Assembly (NCBI RefSeq): GCF_000421145.1
Contig: NZ_ATWH01000010.1
Span: 1 to 64,000 of the forward strand
DNA from: Glaciibacter superstes DSM 21135
Lineage (GTDB): Bacteria; Actinomycetota; Actinomycetes; Actinomycetales; Microbacteriaceae
Length of the DNA: 64,000 nucleotides
Direction: 5' to 3'
Shown here: piece by piece, positions 1 to 9,403 of the stretch
Position numbering within the stretch: position 1 is the stretch's first letter
How the letters are laid out: each line of letters starts with the position of its first letter
Made by a program: the position numbers and the translations under genes
The notes under the pieces: model-generated
Databases searched by the model: none
What the model was told of the DNA's origin: nothing
What the model saw: the letters and a program-made list of their open reading frames with translations, nothing else

Positions 1-57
1 TCAGAGTCACTCGTGCCGAGATGAGATCTGGAGTCAGGATGCGTTTGCCGTCCCTGC

Positions 58-87
58 ACGAGAAGTGTCTGTATGAGAAGTGCCTGT
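58..87. repeat. imperfect 15-bp tandem repeat at start of HNH gene
   Basis: Two adjacent 15-bp units (ACGAGAAGTGTCTGT, then ATGAGAAGTGCCTGT) differ at two positions. The second unit contains the GTG start of the HNH gene. Probably a small slippage duplication; no function is evident. Confidence 0.5.
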
Positions 88-1333
88 ACGAAAACGTCCC
101 GCCGTGTTAATACCGGGCAAGACCGTAGCGACCGGATTCGATTTGATCCTCGATCGCCTCGATGAAGCCACGGCCTCGCAGTCCGAGACGAATCGGGCAC
201 AGGCGCGGTTGTGGGCGTCGCTCGCTGAGCTGATGCGGCTCGCGCGGGCGAACCCGCACGTCTATCTGCGTTCCGGAGGGCTTACTGGGCGGGATGCGCT
301 TGAGCTGGCCGAGGAAGCGGCGGCGTTCGACGCTGGCCTGCGTCTTCACCTCTCCGCAGGTCAGGTGCGTACGTTGGCCCACCGCGCGCAGCTACTCGAA
401 GACCGGCTGCCCCGGCTGCGCGCCGTATTCGCGGCAGGCGAGACAACGACGGCGCATGTCGGCGCGGCACTCGACCTGCTGAGCGGCTGGGACGACGACA
501 CCGCAGTGCGACTCTTCGATGAGCAGCTCGCCGAACCGGCTGGAACCCTCACACCGGCCGCGTTCCGGGCACGTGCCAGACGGGCGAAGGAGAAGCTGCA
601 CGAGGAACCCGCCGAAGCCCGACACGCTCGCGCGTTCGCAGGCAGGGGCGTGTGGATGGAACCGGCAGAAAACGGCATGGCATGGGTGCACGCGCTCCTG
701 TCAGCACCAGATGCCGTTCGTATCGTGTCCCGCCTCAACGCCACCTCCCGCGCAGAACAGAAGAAGACCAAGGTCGGAGATTCCAACTGGCGTTCACGTG
801 ACCAGATTCGTGCCGATCTGGCCGCGGCGTGGCTCGCGGGTGACGGCACGCCAACGGCCGCGAAAGTGCGGCCCGTGCTGCTTGTGCCGCTGCTATCCAT
901 GATCGGCGGAGGAGACGAGCCGATCGAACTACGCGGATATGGCACCATCGACCGCGACTCCGCTGCCCGGCTGTTCGCCGAGGCACCCTCGTTCAGGCGC
1001 GTGGCCACGAACCCGTTCACCGGTGAGAAGCTCACCTACGACCGCGAACGTTACCGCCCCACCCAGGCGCAAAAGGACTGGATCGCGTTTCGCTTCGAGA
1101 ACTGCATCGATCCCACCTGCAACCGGGCCGTCGACGACACCGATGTCGACCATCTCGAAGAATGGGTACGTGACAACGGCAGAACCAACGAAGACAACCT
1201 GTTCCCGCTCTGCGAAAAGAGCAACCGTCGCAAGAACCTCAGCCGATTCGACTACGAACGCCTCCCGAATGGTCGAGTCTCCATCACCACACCGACCGGC
1301 CTCACGGTCACCACGGAGGCGGCACCCTTCTAA
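80..1333 (+). CDS. DUF222 / 13E12-family HNH endonuclease-like protein with altered HNH motif
   Basis: 417 residues from a GTG start. The long helical N-terminal region is typical of DUF222 (13E12 repeat) proteins, which are abundant and variable in copy number in Actinobacteria. A C-terminal HNH-type module follows, with a CxxxxC pair (CIDPTC) at about residue 343 and a DVDH signature at about 355. The third HNH element is unusual: where the second copy in this window (50453-51856) has LCRPHH, this protein has LCEKSN, so the expected metal-binding or catalytic histidine is absent. It may be an HNN-like variant or an inactive paralogue. The biological role of the family is largely unknown. 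It ends 16 bp from a convergent gene and nothing upstream suggests an operon. Confidence 0.8.
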   Translation: MPVRKRPAVLIPGKTVATGFDLILDRLDEATASQSETNRAQARLWASLAELMRLARANPHVYLRSGGLTGRDALELAEEAAAFDAGLRLHLSAGQVRTLAHRAQLLEDRLPRLRAVFAAGETTTAHVGAALDLLSGWDDDTAVRLFDEQLAEPAGTLTPAAFRARARRAKEKLHEEPAEARHARAFAGRGVWMEPAENGMAWVHALLSAPDAVRIVSRLNATSRAEQKKTKVGDSNWRSRDQIRADLAAAWLAGDGTPTAAKVRPVLLVPLLSMIGGGDEPIELRGYGTIDRDSAARLFAEAPSFRRVATNPFTGEKLTYDRERYRPTQAQKDWIAFRFENCIDPTCNRAVDDTDVDHLEEWVRDNGRTNEDNLFPLCEKSNRRKNLSRFDYERLPNGRVSITTPTGLTVTTEAAPF

Positions 1334-1349
1334 AACGACACGGCCCCAG

Positions 1350-1841
1350 CTACCGATGTCGAGGAGCGTCAAAAGCCGCTGCCGAGTACCGGCGCGCGTC
1401 CGATCGCCACAGCAATCCTGCGGCCGTCCCAGCGAAGATCAGTCCGAGGATGGCGAAGGTGTAACCGAATATCAAAGCCACCACTTCGGCGGTAACCAGG
1501 CCCAAGAGGAATCCTCGCGGCCACGATTCGCCGCGCCATGACGCTCGTGCCGCGACAAGCTGAGCTACTCCTGCTGCCGCGGTGGCGAAGAGCGGCGCTA
1601 CCAGCCGCGGATCAATCGCGGAAGACCGCGCCAGGCTCGCGAGGAATGTGAAGACGAGCGGAATCAAGAAGAGCCCCCCACCCATGATCAGCAAGGCGCT
1701 CGCCCATACTGTCCCCAGCGGTGGGCGTCGTTTCGGGTAGGCGCGGTCGTCGTTCAAGGCGGGTTCCGTTCTGCGGCGCTCACTGGCGGGTGACACCTGA
1801 AATATAGTGGCTTGAGACACGGCTGCACCTATATCGGTCAT
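1350..1841 (-). CDS. small integral membrane protein, unknown function
   Basis: 163 residues from an ATG at 1841; a GTG 18 nt upstream and a GTG at 1796 are alternatives, and no start has a clear Shine-Dalgarno. A charged N-terminus of about 45 residues is followed by three to four hydrophobic segments, including one around [11 protein letters not shown], one around [12 protein letters not shown] and a final Gly/Ala-rich helix pair, then a short basic tail. I recognise no family motif. It is divergent from rplM and convergent with the HNH gene, so it is probably transcribed alone. The upstream end lies close to the rplM promoter. Confidence 0.6.
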   Translation of the reverse strand: MTDIGAAVSQATIFQVSPASERRRTEPALNDDRAYPKRRPPLGTVWASALLIMGGGLFLIPLVFTFLASLARSSAIDPRLVAPLFATAAAGVAQLVAARASWRGESWPRGFLLGLVTAEVVALIFGYTFAILGLIFAGTAAGLLWRSDARRYSAAAFDAPRHR

Positions 1842-1868
1842 CGTTCTGATCCGGGACACCGGTGCGAA

Positions 1869-1898
1869 TTGCGCGGAACACCGCGGATCCCGTACTAT
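1869..1898 (+). promoter_or_regulatory. probable rplM-rpsI promoter
   Basis: TTGCGC at 1869-1874, an 18-bp spacer, and TACTAT at 1893-1898 fit a housekeeping actinobacterial promoter. Transcription would start near 1905, leaving a leader of about 125 nt before rplM. This explains why the open frame upstream of 2031 is not part of the ribosomal protein gene. Confidence 0.5.
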
Positions 1899-1956
1899 AG
1901 ACCCTTGGTGCCTGTGCGTTGCAGCCAGGCATGCGAACGTGAGCCCTCCATCGTTT

Positions 1957-1977
1957 GTGTTCTCCTCATGAGAACAC
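1957..1977 (+). promoter_or_regulatory. hairpin in rplM leader RNA
   Basis: Perfect 8-bp inverted repeat GTGTTCTC / GAGAACAC around a 5-nt loop (CTCAT), 53 nt upstream of the rplM start in the long untranslated leader. Ribosomal protein leaders often carry autoregulatory RNA structures; that this one does so is inference only. Confidence 0.35.
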
Positions 1978-2030
1978 GCCCGGAGCGGGATTCACGAACA
2001 CCTCCGTTCGAACAAGAAAGCAGCATCACT

Positions 2031-2477
2031 GTGACGCGCACTTACACCCCCAAGGCAAGCGAAGTCCAGCACGACTGGGTCGTTATCGACGCCACCGACA
2101 TCGTGCTCGGCCGTCTCGCCAGCCACGCCGCCGTTCTCCTCCGCGGCAAGCACAAGGCCACGTTCTCCCCCCACATGGACATGGGAGATTTCGTCATCAT
2201 CGTCAACGCCGAGAAGATCGCCCTCACGGGCGCCAAGCTCGACCAGAAGAAGGCCTACCGCCACTCCGGTTACCCGGGCGGCCTGACGGCCACCACGTAC
2301 GCCGAGATGCTCGAGAAGCACCCCACCCGTGCGGTTGAGAAGGCGATTCGCGGCATGCTGCCGAAGAACTCGCTCGGCCGTGCGCAGCTCACCAAGCTCA
2401 AGGTCTACGAAGGCCCAGAGCACCCACACGCCGCGCAGCAGCCCAAGCCGTACACCCTCGGCCAGGTCGCTCAGTAG
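2031..2477 (+). CDS. rplM: 50S ribosomal protein L13
   Basis: 148 residues from the GTG at 2031, beginning [16 protein letters not shown], the usual N-terminus and length for actinobacterial L13. Conserved stretches include [15 protein letters not shown] near the N-terminus and [10 protein letters not shown] in the middle. L13 is an early-assembly protein of the large subunit that binds 23S rRNA. The frame stays open upstream but crosses the probable promoter, so the upstream starts are rejected. It is followed after 54 bp by rpsI, the near-universal partner gene. Confidence 0.97.
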   Translation: MTRTYTPKASEVQHDWVVIDATDIVLGRLASHAAVLLRGKHKATFSPHMDMGDFVIIVNAEKIALTGAKLDQKKAYRHSGYPGGLTATTYAEMLEKHPTRAVEKAIRGMLPKNSLGRAQLTKLKVYEGPEHPHAAQQPKPYTLGQVAQ

Positions 2478-2531
2478 CGACAACCAGACTTCTCGACTCA
2501 CTAGAACCTCAGACAAAGGATTCACACCATC

Positions 2532-3017
2532 GTGGCGAAGATCGCAGACCAGATTGACGCGGCTCCGGAGAGCTACTCGACAGAGACTCCCGCTGAAGCC
2601 GAGACCAAGGCGCCCCGCGCCGTCCTCAACGTACCGGGAGCCGCCGTCGGCCGCCGCAAGCAGGCCATCGCCCGCGTGCGCCTTGTTCCGGGATCGGGCA
2701 CCATCACGGTGAACAGCCGTGAGCTCGCAGACTACTTCCCGAACAAGCTGCACCAGCAGCTCATCAACGACCCGTTCAAGGTGCTCGACCTCCTCGGCGG
2801 CTACGACGTGATCGCCCGCATCACCGGCGGCGGCCCCTCCGGCCAGGCCGGTGCCCTGCGCCTGGGCATCGCCCGCGCGCTCAACCAGATCGACGAAGAG
2901 AACAACCGCGCCATCTTGAAGAAGAACGGATTCCTCAGCCGTGACGCTCGCGTCAAGGAGCGCAAGAAGGCCGGTCTCAAGAAGGCCCGCAAGGCTCCCC
3001 AGTTCTCCAAGCGCTAG
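2532..3017 (+). CDS. rpsI: 30S ribosomal protein S9
   Basis: 161 residues from a GTG start. An acidic, variable N-terminal extension of about 35 residues, common in Actinobacteria, precedes the S9 core. The core starts at [14 protein letters not shown] and ends with the lysine/arginine-rich tail (RKAPQFSKR) that reaches towards the P-site tRNA. It is the second gene of the rplM-rpsI operon, and glmM follows 24 bp downstream, so read-through into glmM is likely. Confidence 0.97.
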   Translation: MAKIADQIDAAPESYSTETPAEAETKAPRAVLNVPGAAVGRRKQAIARVRLVPGSGTITVNSRELADYFPNKLHQQLINDPFKVLDLLGGYDVIARITGGGPSGQAGALRLGIARALNQIDEENNRAILKKNGFLSRDARVKERKKAGLKKARKAPQFSKR

Positions 3018-3041
3018 GTCGATAGCCGGTACCGGCACGAT

Positions 3042-4403
3042 ATGCCACGACTATTCGGCACGGACGGCGTCCGGGGCTTGGCCAACCGTGAACTCACGGC
3101 TGGCCTGGCCCTCGGACTCGCCCAGGCAAGCGCCTCTGTCCTTACCCAGGGCCGACGCGCCGAGTTGCGGCGTTCACAGGGGCGTCGCCCCGTGGCCGTC
3201 GTCGCGCGCGATCCGCGCGTGTCAGGGGAGTTCATCTCTGCGGCCGTCGCGGCCGGCCTGGCGAGCTCCGGTGTTGACGTTCTCGATGCCGGTGTCATCC
3301 CGACCCCGGCTGCAGCGTTCCTGATCGCGGACATCGACGCTGACTTCGGCGTCATGGTGTCTGCCTCCCACAACCCGGCACCAGACAACGGCATCAAGTT
3401 CTTCGCGTTCGGGGGCACAAAGCTCCCCGACGAGGTCGAAGACCGCATCGAGGCATACCTTGATCGTGACGTGCTGATGCCGATCGGCGGCGATGTCGGA
3501 CGCATCCGTCGGTTCGCTGATGCCGAAGACCGTTACATTGTGCATTTGCTCGGCACCCTGCCGAACCCCCTCGCCGGCATCCACGTTGTGCTCGACTGTG
3601 CGCACGGGGCAGCGGCAGGCGCTTCGCCGAGGGTGTTCACAGATGCCGGTGCGAAAGTCACCGTGATCGGTGCAGAGCCCGATGGCATCAACATCAACGA
3701 CGGTGTCGGCTCGACCCACCTCGACAACCTCGCCAAGTCCGTACTCGAGCACGGCGCAGACGTCGGAATCGCCCACGACGGCGACGCCGACCGCTGCCTG
3801 GCCGTCGACAAAGACGGCAACATCATCGACGGCGACCAGATCATGGCGATTCTGGCTGTGTCGATGGCGGAGCGCGGCGTTCTGACCGATCGCACGCTCG
3901 TCGCCACGGTGATGAGCAACCTCGGCCTCCGCAAGGCCATGGCAGACAACGACATCCGTATGGTGGAGACCAAAGTCGGCGACCGGTACGTGCTCGAAGC
4001 GCTCGGCGCCGGCGGGCTGTCACTGGGTGGGGAACAGTCCGGCCACGTAATCATGACCAAGTACGCGACGACAGGCGACGGCATCCTGACCGGGCTTCAC
4101 CTGGTCGCTGAGATGGCCCGTACCGGCAAGTCGCTCGCCGAGCTTGCCTCCGTGATGACGGTGTACCCGCAGATACTCGTCAACGTTCGCGGGGTCGACC
4201 ACCACGCGCTGCACTCAGACGAGGTCATCGCGCAGGCCGTCACCGACGCGGAAACGGAACTCGGCGACACCGGTCGAGTGCTGCTGCGCCCGTCTGGCAC
4301 TGAGCCGATGGTGCGCGTCATGGTGGAGGCGGCAGACCAGGCGACCGCAGACCGGCTGGCGAACGCGCTCGCCGAGATCGTGCGCGAGCGCCTCGCGAAC
4401 TGA
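3042..4403 (+). CDS. glmM: phosphoglucosamine mutase
   Basis: 453 residues, normal length for GlmM. It converts glucosamine-6-phosphate to glucosamine-1-phosphate for UDP-GlcNAc and peptidoglycan synthesis. The N-terminus [12 protein letters not shown] is diagnostic. The phosphoserine loop SASHNP is present with the catalytic serine at about residue 109, the Mg-binding DGDADRC near residue 245, and the sugar/phosphate-binding GGEQSGH and [11 protein letters not shown] later. It lies directly behind rpsI, and glmS, which makes its substrate, is 1 kb further on beyond the reversed coaA gene. A 12-bp palindrome (3025-3036) occupies the short gap before the start. Confidence 0.97.
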   Translation: MPRLFGTDGVRGLANRELTAGLALGLAQASASVLTQGRRAELRRSQGRRPVAVVARDPRVSGEFISAAVAAGLASSGVDVLDAGVIPTPAAAFLIADIDADFGVMVSASHNPAPDNGIKFFAFGGTKLPDEVEDRIEAYLDRDVLMPIGGDVGRIRRFADAEDRYIVHLLGTLPNPLAGIHVVLDCAHGAAAGASPRVFTDAGAKVTVIGAEPDGININDGVGSTHLDNLAKSVLEHGADVGIAHDGDADRCLAVDKDGNIIDGDQIMAILAVSMAERGVLTDRTLVATVMSNLGLRKAMADNDIRMVETKVGDRYVLEALGAGGLSLGGEQSGHVIMTKYATTGDGILTGLHLVAEMARTGKSLAELASVMTVYPQILVNVRGVDHHALHSDEVIAQAVTDAETELGDTGRVLLRPSGTEPMVRVMVEAADQATADRLANALAEIVRERLAN

Positions 4404-4416
4404 GCCAGCTGGCTTC

Positions 4417-5370
4417 CTACTTGCGCAGCAGCACCTTCGAGACCGAGTGATCGGCGTCTTTGCGCAGCACCAGCGTCGCTCTTGACCTGGTCGGGCGGAT
4501 GTTCTGCAGAAGGTTCGGCTCGTTGATACTGCGCCAGATGCTGCCGGCCCGTTCCCTGGCTTCGTCTTCGCTGAGTGTCGAATAGCGATGGAAGTAAGAC
4601 TGCGGATTGCTGAAGGCGCCGCGCTGCAGCTTCAGGAACCGCTCCTCGTACCAGCGGGCGATGTCGCTCGTCCTGGCGTCGACGTAGACGGTGAAGTCGA
4701 ACAGGTCAGACACCGACAGGCCATGCCCAGGGGCGGGCGGCTGCAGCACGTTCAGGCCTTCAACGATCAGGATGTCCGGCTGACGCACGACCACCTGGGC
4801 GTCGGAGACGATGTCGTAGCTGAGGTGCGAGTAGAACGGCGCACGCACCTCTGCTGCTCCGCTCTTGATCTCGGTCACAAACCGCAGGAGCGCCCGGCGA
4901 TCGTAGGACTCAGGGAAGCCCTTGCGCTCCATGAGCCCGCGGCGCGCCAGCTCCGCATTCGGGAACAGGAAACCGTCTGTGGTGACCAATTCCACCCGCG
5001 GGGTGTCTTCCCAGCGTGCCAGGAGCTCGCGCAGCAGGCGGGCGATGGTTGATTTGCCGACGGCCACCGACCCAGCGACACCGATCACGAACGGGGTACG
5101 CTTTGCGCGCTCGCCGAGGAAGTCGCTGGTCGCTTTGTGCAGTTTCATCGCGCTCGCGGCGTAGAGGTTCAGGAGCCTGCTGACCGGCAGGTAGACATCC
5201 GTCACCTCTGATAGCTCCAGAGGCTCGCCCAGCCCGCGCAACTGCACGATCTCAGTCTCTTTGAGCGGGAGGCGTGTCGTCGGGGCGAGCGCGGCCCAGT
5301 CGCTCCGGGACAGCTCGACGAACGGGGTGCTGTGACCGTTCGATTCCTGGTTCGGGGCAGGCTCGGACAT
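4417..5370 (-). CDS. coaA: type I pantothenate kinase
   Basis: 317 residues from the ATG at 5370, which has a GGGGGA ribosome site just upstream; an ATG further upstream would run into the glmS region. The P-loop [12 protein letters not shown], the DGFLFPN substrate loop and VEGLNVLQ are typical of the prokaryotic CoaA family. It phosphorylates pantothenate, the committed step of coenzyme A synthesis. It is encoded opposite to glmM and glmS, ends 13 bp from the end of glmM, and shares a 34-bp divergent intergenic region with glmS. Confidence 0.96.
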   Translation of the reverse strand: MSEPAPNQESNGHSTPFVELSRSDWAALAPTTRLPLKETEIVQLRGLGEPLELSEVTDVYLPVSRLLNLYAASAMKLHKATSDFLGERAKRTPFVIGVAGSVAVGKSTIARLLRELLARWEDTPRVELVTTDGFLFPNAELARRGLMERKGFPESYDRRALLRFVTEIKSGAAEVRAPFYSHLSYDIVSDAQVVVRQPDILIVEGLNVLQPPAPGHGLSVSDLFDFTVYVDARTSDIARWYEERFLKLQRGAFSNPQSYFHRYSTLSEDEARERAGSIWRSINEPNLLQNIRPTRSRATLVLRKDADHSVSKVLLRK

Positions 5371-5380
5371 TCCCCCAAGC

Positions 5381-5396
5381 TTAGTCCGACTAAAAT
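5381..5396. promoter_or_regulatory. palindrome and glmS -10 element in the coaA/glmS divergent region
   Basis: The 34-bp gap between coaA and glmS holds a perfect 13-bp palindrome (TTAGTC, C, GACTAA; 5381-5393). It overlaps a TAAAAT hexamer (5391-5396) lying 8 nt before the glmS ATG. A protein bound here could affect both genes; whether one does is unknown. Confidence 0.4.
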
Positions 5397-5404
5397 CGTG
5401 TTCC

Positions 5405-7255
5405 ATGTGCGGAATCGTTGGATATGTCGGAGACAGCAAGAGTCTCGAAGTGCTCATGGGCGGTCTCCGCCGACTCGAATACCGGGGTTACGACTCCGCT
5501 GGCATCGCCGTCATCGACGACGACGGCGCCCTGAACACGGCGAAGCAAGCCGGCAAGCTGGCCATGCTGTCCGGCGAACTGGACGCCCACCCGATCAACA
5601 ATGGGAGCACCGGAATCGGCCACACCCGCTGGGCGACGCACGGAGCACCGAACAACGAGAACGCCCACCCGCACCTCGGGGACAACGGCCGGCTCGCGCT
5701 CATCCACAACGGCATCATCGAGAACTTCTCTCCCCTCAAAGACGAACTCCTCGCTGAGGGTTTTACCTTCGAGAGCGAGACAGACAGCGAGGTGGCGGCT
5801 GTTCTGCTCGGCCGGGAGTACCAGCGCACCGGTGACCTCGCTGCTGCGTTCCGCGCCGTCGTCGAGCGCCTTGACGGTGCCTTCACCCTCCTTGCGGTGC
5901 ACCAGGACCAGCCCGGCGTCGTGGTCGGCGCCCGCCGCAACTCGCCGCTCGTGATCGGCCTGGGTGATGGTGAGAACTTCCTCGGCTCCGACGTCGCGGC
6001 ATTCGTCGAATACACCCGCCGCGCCGTTGCCATCGGCCAAGACCAGATCGTGACCATCACCCCGGATGCCGTGGTCGTCACCGACTTCGCAGGCAACGCG
6101 GTCGAGACCGAAGAGTTCGACATCGCCTGGGACGCCTCGGCGTCTGAGAAGGGCGGCTGGTCGAGCTTTATGGCCAAGGAAGTGTCAGAACAACCGGATG
6201 CCGTGGCCAACACCCTGCGAGGCCGCATCAGCGACGGGGTCGTCGTTGTTCCGGAACTGACCGAATTCGGAGACGAGGTGCTCGCCGGCATCCGTCGAAT
6301 CGTGATCATCGCCTGCGGGACCGCGGCCTATGCGGGCCAGACGGCGAAGTACGCGATCGAGAAGTGGGCGCAGATTCCCGTCGACGTTGAGCTCAGCCAT
6401 GAGTTCCGCTATCGCGACCCGGTGCTCAGCGATGACACTCTGGTGATCTCGATCAGTCAGTCCGGCGAGACCATGGACACGCTGATGGCCGTGAAGTACG
6501 CCAGGGAGGCCGGGGCGAAGGCGATCTCGATCTGCAACACCCAGGGTGCGACTATCCCGCGCGAATCGGATGCTGTTGTCTACACCCACGCCGGGCCAGA
6601 GGTCGCTGTGGCGTCGACCAAGGCGTTTGTCGCCCAGATCGCGGCGCTCTACCTGTTCGCGCTGCACCTGGCGCGGGTGCGCGGCACGCTCGACGCGGCC
6701 GGTCTCGCCGAGCAGACCGCCGAGTTGCTGGCGATTCCAGATAAGATCGCGACCGTGCTCGAGCAGGGCGACACGGTGCGCCAGCTGGCCACCTGGATGT
6801 CGGACACCAGGGCGGTGCTCTTCCTCGGTCGTCACGTCGGGTTCCCGATCGCACTAGAGGGTGCGCTGAAGCTCAAGGAGCTCGCCTACATCCACGCGGA
6901 GGGGTTCGCGGCCGGTGAGCTCAAGCACGGGCCGATCGCGCTCATCGAGCCCGGCCAGCCGGTCTTCGTGGTTGTTCCGAGCCCGCGCGGCTCTGCCCAC
7001 CTGCACCCGAAGGTCGTCTCGAACATCCAGGAGATCCGCGCACGTGGTGCCAGGGTCATCGCCATCGCAGAGCAGGGGGATGCCGCGGTGCTTCCGTTCG
7101 CTGACACCGTCATCCACATCCCGCTTGCCGCGCCGCTGTTTGAGCCACTGCTCGCCGTCGTGCCGTTGCAGCTCTTCGCCATGGAGCTCTCCGTCGCCAA
7201 AGGGCTCGACGTCGACCAGCCTCGCAACCTGGCCAAGTCGGTCACGGTCGAGTGA
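5405..7255 (+). CDS. glmS: glutamine-fructose-6-phosphate aminotransferase (isomerizing)
   Basis: 616 residues, full length. Starts MCGIVGYVG, so Cys2 is the N-terminal nucleophile of the class II glutaminase domain (residues 1 to about 240). Two SIS sugar-isomerase domains follow (about 290-430 and 460-600), with [18 protein letters not shown] and the closing [11 protein letters not shown]. It makes glucosamine-6-phosphate, the substrate of GlmM upstream. The start is only 34 bp from coaA, so there is no room for a glmS ribozyme. Confidence 0.98.
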   Translation: MCGIVGYVGDSKSLEVLMGGLRRLEYRGYDSAGIAVIDDDGALNTAKQAGKLAMLSGELDAHPINNGSTGIGHTRWATHGAPNNENAHPHLGDNGRLALIHNGIIENFSPLKDELLAEGFTFESETDSEVAAVLLGREYQRTGDLAAAFRAVVERLDGAFTLLAVHQDQPGVVVGARRNSPLVIGLGDGENFLGSDVAAFVEYTRRAVAIGQDQIVTITPDAVVVTDFAGNAVETEEFDIAWDASASEKGGWSSFMAKEVSEQPDAVANTLRGRISDGVVVVPELTEFGDEVLAGIRRIVIIACGTAAYAGQTAKYAIEKWAQIPVDVELSHEFRYRDPVLSDDTLVISISQSGETMDTLMAVKYAREAGAKAISICNTQGATIPRESDAVVYTHAGPEVAVASTKAFVAQIAALYLFALHLARVRGTLDAAGLAEQTAELLAIPDKIATVLEQGDTVRQLATWMSDTRAVLFLGRHVGFPIALEGALKLKELAYIHAEGFAAGELKHGPIALIEPGQPVFVVVPSPRGSAHLHPKVVSNIQEIRARGARVIAIAEQGDAAVLPFADTVIHIPLAAPLFEPLLAVVPLQLFAMELSVAKGLDVDQPRNLAKSVTVE

Positions 7256-7320
7256 GCACGGTCGAGTAGGCGCAGTCGAGTGAGCACAGTGTGAGCAAAC
7301 ACGGTGTGAGCGAACACAGC
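7247..7320. repeat. degenerate GAGTGAGCAC-type repeats between glmS and acpS
   Basis: The 67-bp gap and the last bases of glmS consist of imperfect copies of GTCGAGTGAGCAC- and GGTGTGAGCGAACAC-like units. No Shine-Dalgarno sequence is visible before the acpS ATG. Looks like a small repeat expansion. Confidence 0.45.
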
Positions 7321-7322
7321 TC

Positions 7323-7679
7323 ATGATCAAGGGAATCGGCGTCGACATCGTCGATCTGGCCCGCTTCGAGCGGCAGATCGCGCGGACGCCCGGCCTGGTC
7401 GCACGCCTGTTCGCTGAGAGCGAACGAGAGCTGCGTCCGCATTCCCTGGCTGCCCGGTTTGCGGCCAAGGAAGCCCTGATCAAGGCCCTCGGCGACAGCT
7501 TCGAGGTCACCTGGCACGACCTGGAGGTGATCAACGACGCCGGCGGAAACCCCGAGTTCCGGCTCCACGGCAAGGCCCTCGAGGCGCTGAGGACACGGGG
7601 GATCACCAGCGTGCACCTCAGCATGACCCACGACGCCGGAGTCGCCTGCGCGTTTGTGGTTGCAGAGGGCGAATCGTGA
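7323..7679 (+). CDS. acpS: holo-[acyl-carrier-protein] synthase
   Basis: 118 residues, typical of AcpS. It moves the 4'-phosphopantetheine arm from CoA to apo-ACP. The two signature blocks are present: GIGVDIVDLARF at the N-terminus (Mg-binding Asp) and FAAKEALIKALG around residues 47-58 (catalytic and metal-binding Glu/Lys). The stop codon overlaps the alr GTG by 4 bp (GTGA), indicating translational coupling. The pairing with alr is common in Actinobacteria. Confidence 0.95.
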   Translation: MIKGIGVDIVDLARFERQIARTPGLVARLFAESERELRPHSLAARFAAKEALIKALGDSFEVTWHDLEVINDAGGNPEFRLHGKALEALRTRGITSVHLSMTHDAGVACAFVVAEGES

Positions 7680-8821
7680 CCGCCTTCCGAGAGGCCGTCG
7701 TCGACCTCGCCGCCATCACCCGCAATGTCGAACACCTGCGCCGCGCGATCGGCACCGCGCACACCATGGCGGTCGTCAAGGCGAACGGATACGGCCACGG
7801 CGCCGTGCAGGCCGCCAGGGCAGCCGTCGCCGGTGGCGCAGACTGGCTGGGTGTTGCCGACATCGAGGAGGCGATCGAGCTCCGTGACGCGGGACTCACC
7901 GTGCCCATCCTCGCCTGGTTGCACGACCCAGAGACCGACTTCGCCGACGCGATCACGGCCGGTGTCGACATCGGTGTGTCGTCTGCCGACCAGTTGCGCC
8001 AGGTGACGGATGCTGCAGAGAGACTCGGTCGCCCTGCTGCCGTTCAGGTCAAGCTGGAAACCGGCCTCAGCCGGAACGGCGTTCACGAGTCGGAATGGGC
8101 GCCAGTGCTCACCCGGGCCGCCGAGCTGGAACAGGCCGGGCACCTGCGCGTGCGGGGTGTCTTCAGCCATCTCTCCAACGCCTCACCGGAGGACGACGCC
8201 GAGGCCGTTGATCGCTTCACGCGGGGCATCGCTCTCGCGCGCGCGGTCGGACTGCGGCCTGACCTCACCCATCTGGCCGCCTCCGCTGCGGCCCTGCGCC
8301 TGCCGGATTCCCGGTTTCAGATGGTGCGGCTCGGAATCGCCATGTACGGACTCTCGCCGTTCGACTCCGACGTCACTGCCGCCACCGAAACCGACCTCGG
8401 CCTCACCCCGGCTATGACCCTGCGCGGATGCGTCGCCGCCGTGCGCCGGGTGCAGGCCGGTGCCGGAGTGTCGTACGACTACACCTGGCGCGCCCCGGTC
8501 GATTCAAACCTCGCGCTGGTTCCGCTCGGGTATGCGGATGGGGTGCCACGCCAGGCCTCCGGACGCGCCCATGTGCGCCTCGGCGGGCGCACCAGGCCGC
8601 TGGTCGGGCGAATCGCGATGGACCAGTTTGTGGTCGACCTCGGCGACGACACGGCATCCGTCGGCGACGATGTTGTGCTGTTCGGCGACCCGGCCACCGG
8701 CGCGCCAGGAGCCACAGACTGGGCGCGGGCAGCGGGCACCATCAACTACGAGATCGTGACCCGCATCGGCAACCGGGTTCCGCGCACGTACCTGAACCCG
8801 CCTGCCGGCACCACGCCGTGA
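7676..8821 (+). CDS. alr: alanine racemase
   Basis: 381 residues from a GTG overlapping the acpS stop. PLP-dependent enzyme giving D-alanine for peptidoglycan. The PLP lysine is in AVVKANGYGHGA near residue 37, and the second catalytic tyrosine is in GVSYDYTW near residue 265. The substrate-side GRIAMDQ motif follows. The tsaE frame begins inside its stop codon. Confidence 0.96.
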   Translation: MTAFREAVVDLAAITRNVEHLRRAIGTAHTMAVVKANGYGHGAVQAARAAVAGGADWLGVADIEEAIELRDAGLTVPILAWLHDPETDFADAITAGVDIGVSSADQLRQVTDAAERLGRPAAVQVKLETGLSRNGVHESEWAPVLTRAAELEQAGHLRVRGVFSHLSNASPEDDAEAVDRFTRGIALARAVGLRPDLTHLAASAAALRLPDSRFQMVRLGIAMYGLSPFDSDVTAATETDLGLTPAMTLRGCVAAVRRVQAGAGVSYDYTWRAPVDSNLALVPLGYADGVPRQASGRAHVRLGGRTRPLVGRIAMDQFVVDLGDDTASVGDDVVLFGDPATGAPGATDWARAAGTINYEIVTRIGNRVPRTYLNPPAGTTP

Positions 8822-9399
8822 TCGTGACTCGCCGATTGGAGATCCCAGACCCGGAGGCGATGCATGCTCTGGGCATCGATCTCGCCGCCGAGCTTCGCGC
8901 CGGCGACCTGGTGGTGCTCACCGGGCCGCTGGGCGCGGGCAAGACCACGTTCACGCGCGGCCTCGGCGCAGGGCTGAAGGTGCGTGGGGCGGTCACCAGC
9001 CCGACCTTTGTGCTGGCGCGCACGCATCCGAGTACCGTTGGCGGCCCGCCCCTGGTGCACGTCGACGCCTACCGGCTGCCCGGTGCTGTCGAACTCGACG
9101 ACCTCGACATCGACTTCGCCGGGTCGATCGTGGTGGTCGAATGGGGACGCGGTCTGCTCGATGGCATCACCGACTCGTGGCTCGATATCGAGATCGAGCG
9201 CCCGACCGGCGCAGCCGAGTCGGCTGGGGAGGCGAAGGCGACGGATGCCGCTGCAGACGTCGGCTCCGACCCCGTGACAGGCATCGCCCCCGACACGGGC
9301 CTCTACCTCGACACGCGGCTCGACCTCGATGCCGACGAGCCGCGCACCGTCACGATCGCCGCGCACGGCCCGCGCTGGGCCGACAGCGCCGTAGGCTGA
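8818..9399 (+). CDS. tsaE: tRNA t6A biosynthesis ATPase TsaE
   Basis: 193 residues from a GTG overlapping the alr stop; a GTG two codons later is an alternative. Contains the Walker A GPLGAGKTTFTRGLG near residue 38, and VHVDAYRL and VVVEWG, which are typical of TsaE. It is longer than the usual 150 or so residues because of an Ala/Asp-rich C-terminal insert (about residues 128-170) of low complexity. TsaE cycles the TsaB-TsaD complex that makes threonylcarbamoyl-adenosine on ANN-decoding tRNAs; both partners follow in the same operon. Confidence 0.93.
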   Translation: MIVTRRLEIPDPEAMHALGIDLAAELRAGDLVVLTGPLGAGKTTFTRGLGAGLKVRGAVTSPTFVLARTHPSTVGGPPLVHVDAYRLPGAVELDDLDIDFAGSIVVVEWGRGLLDGITDSWLDIEIERPTGAAESAGEAKATDAAADVGSDPVTGIAPDTGLYLDTRLDLDADEPRTVTIAAHGPRWADSAVG

Positions 9400-9403
9400 A
9401 GCC

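Noticed and set aside
1..79. End of an upstream gene
   Set aside because: No convincing coding frame or stop codon pattern is visible in the 79 bp; only a short tandem repeat was found.
5371..5404. glmS ribozyme/riboswitch before glmS
   Set aside because: Only 34 bp separate coaA and glmS, far too short for the ribozyme, and it is not expected in Actinobacteria.
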